From NCBI GenBank assembly GCA_030272155.1, contig CP126199.1, positions 1,178,001-1,242,000 on the forward strand: 64,000 nt of DNA. Direction: 5' to 3'. The DNA is from Tetradesmus obliquus. Taxonomy: Eukaryota > Chlorophyta > Chlorophyceae > Sphaeropleales > Scenedesmaceae. Under the pieces are notes generated by a model. It saw only the letters and a program-made list of their open reading frames with translations, made no database searches and was not told the DNA's origin. This document shows, one piece after another, positions 57,501-64,000 of the stretch (position 1 is the first letter of the stretch; each line of letters opens with the position of its first letter). Both the position numbers and the translations under genes were made by a program.

Positions 57501-59050
57501 GGCTTGATGGCATGCGCAGATGCACCTGCAAGCAGATGAACGAGCTCAACCTGGAGCGCTGCAGGTGCGCATGTGTTGTCACCCTGCAGATACATGTGGA
57601 TGATCAGTGGGTGCTGCGGAGTTTGTTGTTGCAAAGGTGCATCTGCAAGGAGATGAACGAGCTCAACCTGGAGCGCTGCAGGTGAGGCTGCTGTAATACA
57701 GGTATTGATCCGATGAAGAGCACACTAGTGTATGTCCAGATGCACCTGCAAGGAGGCGAAAGAGCTCAACCTGGAGCGCTGCAGCTGCTCACATTGTTTT
57801 TACGCGGCGTGCGTGAAGCGCATGCGTGCAGCGCAAGTGTTCAAAGTGTGGGCCAGCTTCGCTTCAAAAACTCCAACGTTATTGGTTATGCAAGCCGCTC
57901 ATGTCTGCTTGCTGGCCGCCTGCCTGTCGTGCCTGCAGGTGCATCCCCAAGGACACGCCTGGCGCTGACTGGCGCACGCTGCTGGAGATTGTGAAGAACG
58001 ACCCCAGCAGGGAGAAGTTCAACGTGAGTTTACTACGCAGTGGAGTTCTGTGCAGTCCACTGTCCATGCATGTGCCTGCGTTGTGCTTGCTGATGTGCAG
58101 TGCCGGCTTGCCAAATGCTGCGTTCCTGGGCCCAGTGTGCTGGCGACTACATGTGCTTGCTGACGTGCAGTGCCCGCATTCGATTCACCAACAGCGCCGT
58201 CACACCAACAAACAAGCTTCCTCGAATCAGCCCTGAGCATTGCTCTACCCTCTGCCACAAGCAGATGCTGTTTGCATCATGCTCAGATCTGATGCTAACC
58301 CCAATGCTGCTGACACCTCCCGCATGTGCTGTGCCGCACCCTCTCTTCACTCCCACAGGGCCAGCCGCTGGTGCCCTGGTGCCTGCCCAACACCGCGGAC
58401 CGCCACAACGGCTGGCGCGGCCTGTTTGGCCGCCTCGACCTGGCTGGCCACTTCCCCACCAGCACCACCGACCCGCAGCCCATGGGCAAGGTGGGGCAGG
58501 TGTTCCACCCCAACCAGGACAGGATCGTGAGCGTGAGGGAGTGCGCGCGCTCGCAGGTGAGGCTGCATGGGTTGACGTGAGTTCACTGGATTTGTCATGT
58601 TTGTTTTATAGGTGTGTTCTCTTCTGCATGCGCACCTGTTCCTTTGCACCCGCAAGGGCTTCCCAAGGGCCCTGCTTCTTCAGCGGCAACGTGTGCTGTC
58701 ACCCTATCAGGGTCCAACCTAGGGTAATGCATGTGCTCTTTTGCTGACTGCATATTGCGTCTGGCACTGTCCAATTGGGCTCCAGGGCTTCCCGGACCAC
58801 GTATTCTTCAGCGGCAACGTGCACAGCAACCCTTGCAGGGTCCAGTACTAACTGCATCGCTGTTTCATCTGCTGTTCTCCCGCACCCGCAGGGCTTCCCG
58901 GACCACTTCTTCTTCAGCGGCAACGTGCACAGCCGCCATAGGCAGGTCGGCAATGCAGTGCCGCCCCCGCTGGCAGCCTCCCTGGGACGGCAGCTGCGCA
59001 AGGCGCTTGCAACCACGCAGCAGAAGCGCAAAGCTACCTTGCTGTGGTAA
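41380..59050 (+). CDS. MET1: DNMT1/MET1-type cytosine-5 DNA methyltransferase
   Basis: Thirty exons, all in phase, 1,891 residues: 41380-41482, 41582-41650, 41995-42604, 43000-43088, 43557-43801, 44203-44343, 44802-44918, 45592-45785, 46279-46378, 46714-46833, 47375-47886, 48142-48316, 48964-49173, 49542-49979, 50475-50681, 50966-51074, 51512-51622, 51888-52071, 52807-52909, 53132-53257, 53513-53726, 53977-54299, 54956-55162, 55431-55568, 55838-55962, 56391-56531, 56875-56997, 57939-58023, 58359-58556, 58892-59050. Lys/Ala-rich N-terminus; two replication-foci domains (about 262-458 and 524-895; [14 protein letters not shown] in the second); two BAH domains (about 1041-1415). The catalytic domain has FAGCGG (1449), PPCQGYSG with nucleophile Cys1548, ENV (Glu1588), QSRKR (1630) and GNAVPPPLA (about 1859). 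By homology it maintains CG methylation after replication in the nucleus. The introns are packed with exon-end copies. Confidence 0.95.
43172..43456 (+). repeat. Copies of DNMT1 exon 4 end and exon 5 start
   Basis: About 43172-43210 repeats the end of exon 4 with its donor (CTGGAGCTGCTGGGCAAGCC, then CTGTCAGGTG). About 43438-43456 repeats the acceptor and first bases of exon 5 (GCTGCGCAGGCTCCGTGTAC). Both lie in intron 4. Confidence 0.85.
43878..44034 (+). repeat. Two copies of DNMT1 exon 5 end
   Basis: Copies at about 43878-43924 and 44005-44034 repeat GTGCTGGA(G/A)GAGCAGGC through the TGCAG exon end, with progressive decay. The first keeps a GTGCGG donor. Confidence 0.82.
44389..44566 (+). 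repeat. Two copies of DNMT1 exon 6 end in intron 6
   Basis: Units at 44387-44451 and 44501-44566 share GGGGCAGCAGCTGGGCCTGC and resemble the exon 6 end (CTGCTGCTCAACGGCCGCTT, then GGCCAG|GT). Intervening GTTTGTTTGTTTGTAT is also repeated, showing that intronic sequence is part of the unit. Confidence 0.85.
45011..45327 (+). repeat. Three copies of DNMT1 exon 7 end in intron 7
   Basis: Copies at about 45011-45050, 45118-45172 and 45284-45327 repeat AGCAGCGGGCCCTTCTACAG and GAGCTGGAGGCAGAG|GTG. The middle one also includes the preceding GGCAAGGCCCCCGCTGGGCT. Confidence 0.87.
46001..46491 (+). repeat. Copies of DNMT1 exon 8 and exon 9 ends
   Basis: About 46001-46036 repeats the exon 8 end (AAGATGGATGCACAGTCCAT, then GGCAAGTAAGTG). 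About 46471-46491 repeats the exon 9 end (ATGCCCAAGCAGTACAAGGT). Confidence 0.85.
47125..47281 (+). repeat. Two copies of DNMT1 exon 11 start in intron 10
   Basis: GGGCTTCTTCGCAAGCCTGG occurs at about 47125 and 47254 before the real exon 11 start (GGCTTTTTTGCCAGCCTGGA at 47375). Each is followed by the same CTCTCCCTGCTTCCC intronic sequence, so a unit of about 125 bases was duplicated. Confidence 0.87.
48363..48905 (+). repeat. Copies of DNMT1 exon 12 end and exon 13 start
   Basis: About 48363-48438 repeats the exon 12 end (GGCAGCCACACCTTCATCAG, CAAGCGG|GTGAG). Three copies of the exon 13 start (GTGGAGCGCTACCTGGTGGT) lie at about 48630-48690, 48744-48800 and 48850-48905 before the real one at 48964. 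The copies keep an acceptor-like CTGCAG or GCAG. Confidence 0.88.
49415..49470 (+). repeat. Copy of DNMT1 exon 14 start
   Basis: It repeats TGCAG|GACCGCGCCGCCTC through GCCACCGCCACCACCATGGT about 127 bases upstream of the real exon (49542). Divergence begins right after ATGGTG. Confidence 0.88.
50229..50803 (+). repeat. Copies of DNMT1 exon 15 start (two) and end (one)
   Basis: Exon-start copies at about 50229-50290 and 50357-50415 (CAG|GTGACCTGGAA(G/A)GA) both run into in-frame TAG stops, so only 50475 can serve. About 50759-50803 copies the exon end (CATGTGGGAGGACGAGGACG, then CTGGCACAG|GTGCGG). Confidence 0.88.
51290..51810 (+). repeat. Copies of DNMT1 exon 17 and exon 18 starts
   Basis: Exon 17 start copies lie at about 51290-51325 and 51400-51445 (GCAGGCCTGGGCAA), each followed by a shared CACCTGTACAATTGTCTG intronic segment. 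One exon 18 start copy lies at about 51772-51810 (GCAG|GCCGCC, GAGTACTTCTAC). Confidence 0.87.
52135..52545 (+). repeat. Four copies of DNMT1 exon 18 end
   Basis: Segments at about 52135-52170, 52225-52312, 52372-52405 and 52468-52545 repeat parts of CTTCATCAAGGACGGCGTGG with the AAGTGAGC donor, alternating with a repeated intronic block that contains GTCATAGACTTTAAGATTGA. A composite, nested duplication history is visible. Confidence 0.86.
54484..54895 (+). repeat. Copies of DNMT1 exon 22 end and exon 23 start
   Basis: About 54484-54556 repeats the exon 22 end (TTCTGCAACAACTGCAACGT, donor GTGAG). About 54857-54895 repeats the exon 23 start (GCAGGCCGCCATGCG) but reaches an in-frame TGA within 12 codons. 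Confidence 0.87.
56036..56345 (+). repeat. Copies of DNMT1 exon 25 end and exon 26 start
   Basis: About 56036-56066 is a diverged copy of the exon 25 end (GAGTGGCC, CATGTGTTCAGG). About 56274-56345 repeats the exon 26 start (GCAG|GAG, CCGTGGACACCAGCATTCC) before the real exon at 56391. Confidence 0.84.
57066..57790 (+). repeat. Tandem array: seven copies of DNMT1 exon 27 end
   Basis: The last 40-48 bases of exon 27 (AAGGAGATGAACGAGCTCAA, CCTGGAGCGCTGCAG|GT) recur at about 57072, 57189, 57306, 57416, 57523, 57643 and 57741. Spacing is about 98-120 bases, and intronic sequence (TGGCTTGATGGCATGCGC) lies inside the unit. The first six copies keep a GT donor; the last ends GCAGCTGC and has lost it. 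Confidence 0.93.
58652..58830 (+). repeat. Two copies of DNMT1 exon 30 start
   Basis: Copies at about 58652-58692 (diverged) and 58784-58830 repeat GGCTTCCCGGACCAC and TTCTTCAGCGGCAACGTGCA before the real terminal exon at 58892. Confidence 0.86.
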
Positions 59051-59841
59051 GCGCAGCATGTGTTGCGCGCTGCGCTGGCGGCTCCGCTTGCTGGCTGAGG
59101 CAGCTTTTGAAGGGGCTGGGGAGGCAGCAGCGGCGCGGGCAGCAGTGCGACAGCGGCATTCCCTGGTTTGAGGCTGTGATGAGGTGGGAGGTGACAGAGC
59201 AGTGACAGAGGTGTGATCATGGCAGTGGCAGAGGCGAGTTGGTGTCCGGACAGCTGCCGTGCAGGCAAACTTGATAATGCTGGTGTAGGCAGACAGGCCT
59301 GGGTGGGGGTGGTGAACTGCAGTAGGGTTGTGTGTGGTTTGGTTCTGTGTATTGGCGAGGGCTTGGGAATGGACAAGCTGCAATGCCAGCTTCTGCCATG
59401 TGCTACTTGGGTTGTAGCAAGTAGTCGGAGCTGTTTGGGTGTGAACTGTACAGCTCAGCAAGCAACCCAGCCTGTGCTCTGCATGTACATGCACGTGCCT
59501 CACTAGAGTATCAGAGCTTACAGTGGGTTGCTTGACAGGCAGGGTTGAGGATGGGTGTACAGCGCACAGAGTTTCCGCAGGGGGTTTCCAGCATGTACAT
59601 CAACATGCATGCAAGCATTGCATCACGCCTGGTGATCATGGTTTATAGCCGACGGTCCAAACGAGTGTATAAAACACGTTTCATCAAGTCAAGTGCATGC
59701 GCTGCCCCAATGTGTGCTGCTCCTGTGCAGCAGTTTTTCCAGCTTTGAGTGTTGCTGTCACCGAATACCGCAAAGTGCGCTGGTAGTTTGCAGATTGTTG
59801 TCGTGAGCAGGTTGGCGGGGTGTCTGGCTGCTGGACATGTT

Positions 59842-59846
59842 TGTAA
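59842..59846 (+). terminator. Possible TGTAA polyadenylation signal, DNMT1
   Basis: This is the first TGTAA I find after the DNMT1 stop codon, which would give a 3' UTR of about 800 bases. A closer variant signal cannot be excluded. Confidence 0.3.
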
Positions 59847-60583
59847 CAATGCACCTGCATGTACCTTCAATGCAACATTTGACGATGGTGCCACCATGAT
59901 GGTGCAAATGGCCATGTCTGATGCTACAGCCACTAGTAGCCTGTTACTATAGCAGCTACCCACCCCGCTGCAATTGAGAAAAAATGTAGAAACAGCGCTG
60001 TGACAGTTCTTATATGCAGCGCAGGCTGCGCAGCGTGAGTTCTGCAACTTGCAGATAGCTGAGCTATCACCCTGGCCATGTCTGCTGGCAGTGCCGGTTC
60101 AAAATACACATGTTTGAGAGCAGAGCACGAACATAGCCACATGGCTGCTACGCCAATGATGTGTTGCTTCCAAGAACAGCTCGTACACCTCACAGCTGAT
60201 CTTATCATCTCGTTATCAAACAGCGCGCACAGTGCGCTGCGCGGTGCACCGGCAGCAGCGTGCTGTTCCAACAGGATCATCATCATCATGTTACCCATCA
60301 AGCCATAGCATCAACGCCAACAGGATACCTGTGATGACAGTGTGCATTGCCCGCACAGCACAGCAACAGCCGCTGAGCATGCCAGCTATCTTCTGGAACA
60401 TTCAAGTTCCCAGGTTTGCAAAGGGCCACAGGCCCACCCACTAAAGAGCCAAACAAGGCTCATGGGGTCCACAAAATATCAAGAAACAATTGGAGCCGAC
60501 CACGACTTATCTAGTCCAGCCATCCGGTGACAAGATCATCGGCCTCAGCAGAGTGCAACGACAGGCATAATCTTGGTCAAAAC

Positions 60584-60890
60584 AACCATCATCAGCACCA
60601 ACACTGTGCCAAGCGGCATCCCTAAACCCCATGCGACCATCATCAGCACCAACACTGTGCCATGCGGGATCCATTCGTCACCATCATCAGCACCAACACT
60701 GTGCCAAGAGGGATCCCCTGTCACCATCATCAGCACCCACACTGTGCCAAGCGGCATCCACTGCAACCATCATCAGCACCAACACTGTGCCAAGCGGCAT
60801 CCACTGCAACCATCATCAGCACCAACACTGTGCTCAGCTGCACTCAAATCATCATGCACCAGCACCAGCACTGTGCTGAGCAGCATCCGT
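60584..60890 (+). repeat. Imperfect tandem repeat, 43-51 bp, about 7 units
   Basis: Units contain CCATCATCAGCACCAACACT followed by GTGCCA(A/T)G(C/A)GG. Six are well conserved and a seventh (about 60850) is diverged. It lies downstream of the stop of the minus-strand gene. Confidence 0.9.
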
Positions 60891-60938
60891 CTACTGCCAT
60901 TGCGGCTAGCACACGGCCTGCCGGGCTGTTCAACAGCG

Positions 60939-60943
60939 TTACA
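60939..60943 (-). terminator. TGTAA polyadenylation signal
   Basis: TGTAA on the minus strand, 52 bases after the stop codon at 60995-60997 of the coiled-coil gene. Confidence 0.5.
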
Positions 60944-60994
60944 CAGCTGCCAGCTCGCCTCCATCCCGCATAACTGCGCTCACAGTGAGCACAC

Positions 60995-62057
60995 CTACAC
61001 ATCAGTTGGGTCCCAGATCAGCCGCTGGCTCCAGCGCTGCTCCGCAGGCAGCTCGTCATACTCTGCGCTGCTGGCTGCCGCCAGCACGGCCACCAGCGCC
61101 TCCCTGCTCACGGTGATGCCCCTGTTGCTCATCCCGCGCATGATGTCGGTGAGGTATGCTGCGACGTCATTGGCAGGCCCGAAGAGGCCGAGCAGCACCT
61201 CGTTCAGCGCCGCCAGCTCCGGACGGGTCAGGCCGCCACCAGGGGCCTGCAGGGCAGCAGCACACATGTCAAAGGGTCTGTCAGCAAGGAGCAAGGCACA
61301 GCAAAGATCAGGACGTGTGCTGACCGAAGACGCGATTAGCACACCTGCTGCAATGAGAGCTGAGTGGTTATTGGCGCTGCCTGTCCTGCTACTTTGAACA
61401 CGTAGAGCCGTGTTTGCGTATTTAGGCATACGCACGCCACCGAGCGCTCTGGTTGCAGCTGCCACGCCTGCCTGCTAGCACGCTGAAGCGCTTCAGCAGC
61501 ACTTGCAGTCTTGCCAAATGCAGCACAGCAACCATGCGACACCACTGCTCACCGGCGCCAGACGCTGTGCTTCTGGAGGCGCAGCAGCCATCGCATCTGC
61601 TGCAGCAGCGCCCTTGCTGGCGCCAGCTGCTGCAGCAGCAGCAGCAACAGCGGCACTGCTGCTCAGCAGCGCGTGGCGCTTGGCCATGGAAGGCGCTGCA
61701 GCCTCCGCATCTGCTGCAGCAGCGCGTTCGCTGCCGCCGGCTGCGTAGCGGCGGCTCACCGGCGCACGGCGCTTGGCTGTTGGAGGTGCGGCAGCTTTTG
61801 CTTCTGCTGCAGCAGCGCCCTTGCTGCTGCCAGCCACCGCCGCAGCAGCAGCAGCACTGCTGCTCAGCGGCGCGTGACGCTGGGCTGCTGGAGGCACAGC
61901 AGCCTGTGCAGCTGCTGCAGCAGCGCGTTTGCTGCTGCCGGCCGCTGCTGCTGGTGCTGCAGCATACCGGCTGCTCACCGGCGCGTGGTGCTTGGCTGTT
62001 GGAGGTGCGGCAGCCGTTGCATCTGCTGCAGCCACGCCCTTGCTGCCGCCAGCCGCT

Positions 62058-62097
<40 letters not shown>

Positions 62098-63319
62098 GTT
62101 GGCTGCTCACCGGCGCGGGGCGCTTGGCTTTGACAGGCGCAGCAACCTTTGCACCTGCTGCAGCAGCACCCTCACTGCTGCCAGCGGCTGCAGCAGCAGC
62201 AGCAGCAGCAGCAGCACTGCTGCTCAGCGGCACGGGGTGCTTGGCTGCTGGAGGCACGGCAGCCTTTGCAACTGCTGCAGCAGCGCCCTCACTGCCACTT
62301 GCGGCGCCGTCACCACTTGCTGCTGAATTCAGCTGTAAACAGCGCGGCCGCTTGCGGCGCTGCTGCTGCTGCTGCTGATGCTGGCGCAGTTCCTCCTGCT
62401 GGCGCACTTCCTCCTGCTGGCGTTGTTCCTCCTGCAAGCGTTGCTGCTCCTGTAAGCGCTGCTCCTCCTGCAGGCGGCGCTGCTCCTGCAAGCGCTGCTG
62501 CTGCCGCTGCAGGCGGCGCTGCTCCTGCAGGCGCTGCTGCTCGTGCTGGTGCTGCTCCTCCTGCTGGCGCTGTTGCCGGAGCTGCCGCTGCTCGTGGCGG
62601 TACTGCCGCTGCAGGCGCTGCTCCTCAATGCGCTGCTCCAGCAGGCGCTGCTCTTCCTGCAGGCGCTGCTCTTCCTGCAGGCGCTGCTCCTCCTGCAGGC
62701 GCTGTTCCTCTGTTTCTGGCGCCACCCCTACATTGCTTGTTGACCCACTTGGCCACACTGTCTGCGCTGCTGGTGCAGCAGTGTCAGCAGCAGCAGCACC
62801 ACCACCAGCAGCAGCAGCAGCAGCAACAGCAGCTGTTGATGCCTCATCAACCTCGGCAGCATCAGGCAGCCTGCCCACTTGAGCTGTGCGCTGCGCTGCT
62901 GCTCCAGGCATGTTCGCTGCCTCTGCTGCTTCTGCTCCTGGTGGCGCTGCAGCAGCAACAGCAACGGCAGGAGGAGGCACATCAGCAGCTGCTGCTCCTG
63001 CTGCTCCTGCTCCTGCTGCTGCTGCTGCTGCTGCTGTGGCGGCGGCGTCCATGGTAGCACTGGCTGGTCCTACTCCCGCGGCAGCCGCTGCCGACGCGGC
63101 GTCGACCAGCTGCTGTGCACTGGCAACTGCTAACCGCAGCTCTGCAACTGCCGCCATTGCTGTGTCGAGCTGTTCAACAAGAAGTTTATTGATGATGTTT
63201 AGGTTGTCCCCCAAAGCGCGTGCTGCATCAGCATGCTGTGCCAGCTGCTGCCTCAGCTGCTGCACTTCTCTGGAGCCCAAGAAGGCAGCCTGCTGGCTGC
63301 CACATGGGATGTCCGCCAT
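60995..63319 (-). CDS. Low-complexity Ala/Gln/Glu coiled-coil protein, unknown function
   Basis: Two exons, 63319-61553 (ATG at 63319) and 61246-60995 (stop TAG), both phase 0, giving 672 residues. The first 60 residues form an amphipathic segment (REVQQLRQQLAQHADAARAL, NIINKLLVEQLDTAMAAVAE) and are likely a coiled coil. An Ala-rich part follows, then a Gln/Glu/Leu/Arg array (repeats of EQRLQE, roughly residues 210-330), then about eight Ala-rich repeats each containing AKRxAPVSS-like sequence. The short C-terminal exon looks globular and conserved (LTRPELAALNEVLLGLFGPA, then SREALVAVLAAASSAEYDEL). No known family is recognised. A start further upstream (63373) is possible, but an AG acceptor just before 63319 suggests an upstream exon may exist. 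Confidence 0.6.
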
Positions 63320-64000
63320 GACCTGCTCAGCACAGCAGCAGGCATCAGCACAGCAAGTATGAGTGAGGATCAATGATCAACTCCAGCAGCTGGTGGACCA
63401 AACAGTTGCAGTGAAACTGCCATGGTGTGCTGTGTGCTGTATCAGGCACAAGATTCAGCACGGAAGCTGAGGCATGTACTGGTATTATTGCTTCTCAGCA
63501 ACTAAGGAGTGTCGTCTGCTCCTGATACGCGAAGATCAGGGGCCCTGACCCGACGGGTGTTATGTCAGCGCAAAAGGCCAGCGATGCCATCCAACGAAAG
63601 CGATCAAATACCCTATTTAATGTACATTTCAGGAGTTACATGTCAAGATCTGTTCGCAACGCAGTAGCCACCGGAGCTCACTTGGTGGCCGATCTGTCTG
63701 CGAGGGCCTGGGAGCGGATGATAAAACGCGCGAATGAAAGCGCACAAGTACAGCGCAAAGATCACACATGCTGAACGTCAATTCTGTGTAACGTGGCACT
63801 CATTGGTGGTTTTGGCAGCCGAATTGGCGTCTCGGGCATCCTACGTGAGCCAGCGCTCACGCGTCCTGTTATGACACCCGGAATACTTTCTTCTGACCTC
63901 TGGCACTGATGAACGGCTGTTATGAACGGCTGTTATGCAGACAAAGTAACAACCAGCTGCGTGAACCCGCTACGAGAACTTGCTAGGAGAACCCGCTACG
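63320..64000. other. Intergenic right edge of window
   Basis: No gene is supported. Short tandem duplications occur near the end: GAACGGCTGTTAT twice at about 63910-63935, and GAACCCGCTACG at about 63963 and 63989, which may be the start of an array cut by the window edge. Confidence 0.4.

Larger units (their letters stand above)
59051..60938. other. DNMT1 3' UTR and intergenic DNA
   Basis: No coding region is supported here. The 3' half contains the imperfect tandem repeat at 60584-60890, just beyond the end of the minus-strand gene. Confidence 0.5.

Noticed and set aside
57066..57790. The seven exon 27 copies as true tandem exons of DNMT1
   Set aside because: They lack acceptors at equivalent sites, and joining exon 27 at 56997 directly to 57939 gives a continuous, family-like catalytic domain.
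62336..62715. CRISPR-like or engineered repeat suggested by the regular CTGCTCCTCCTGCAGGCG units
   Set aside because: The units are codon-periodic and encode the EQRLQE coiled-coil array within a long open exon.
1..64000. tRNA, rRNA or CRISPR loci
   Set aside because: No cloverleaf-capable sequence with tRNA consensus, no rRNA similarity and no spaced direct-repeat array was seen by eye on either strand.

Overview
The window is nuclear DNA of a green alga, most likely a chlorophycean (Scenedesmus/Tetradesmus- or Chlamydomonas-like). Evidence: intron-dense genes with GT-AG introns, GC-rich coding sequence full of CAG/CTG runs and Ala/Gln homopolymers, TGTAA-type polyadenylation signals, and a plant-type gene set. 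Species is inferred only from these general traits.

Layout, left to right. (1) 1-4518 (+): 3' part of UTP21/WDR36, a small-subunit-processome WD40 protein. (2) 5549-9802 (+): exons of one or two secreted proteins of unknown function, with two 27-bp minisatellites. (3) 11442-28289 (-): a weakly supported membrane-protein gene whose intron appears to hold a 15-kb Ty3-type LTR retrotransposon (11806-26833, also -). (4) 29384-39943 (-): a 19-exon gene for a 1,611-residue secreted protein with three F5/8C-like modules and a long Cys-rich region. (5) 41380-59050 (+): a 30-exon gene for a DNMT1/MET1-type cytosine-5 DNA methyltransferase of 1,891 residues. (6) 60995-63319 (-): a low-complexity Gln/Glu/Ala coiled-coil protein. 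In genes 1, 4, 5 and 6 every reconstructed splice junction keeps the reading frame.

Two things stand out. First, the retrotransposon carries one uninterrupted 3,198-codon ORF ordered gag, protease, reverse transcriptase, RNase H, deoxynucleoside kinase, unknown domain, PHD finger, integrase. A deoxynucleoside kinase inside a retroelement polyprotein suggests the element brings its own dNTP-salvage enzyme to reverse transcription; I know of no described element like it. The two 1.57-kb LTRs differ only by a microsatellite and one substitution in my reading, so insertion is very recent. Second, introns of the three well-modelled multi-exon genes (UTP21, the surface protein and DNMT1) are full of partial copies of the neighbouring exon end, each with its splice site. 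One intron of the methyltransferase gene holds seven copies. This looks like intron growth by repeated tandem duplication across splice junctions.

A maintenance DNA methyltransferase lies about 15 kb from a young retrotransposon; this is probably chance, but methylation is the expected silencing route for such an element.
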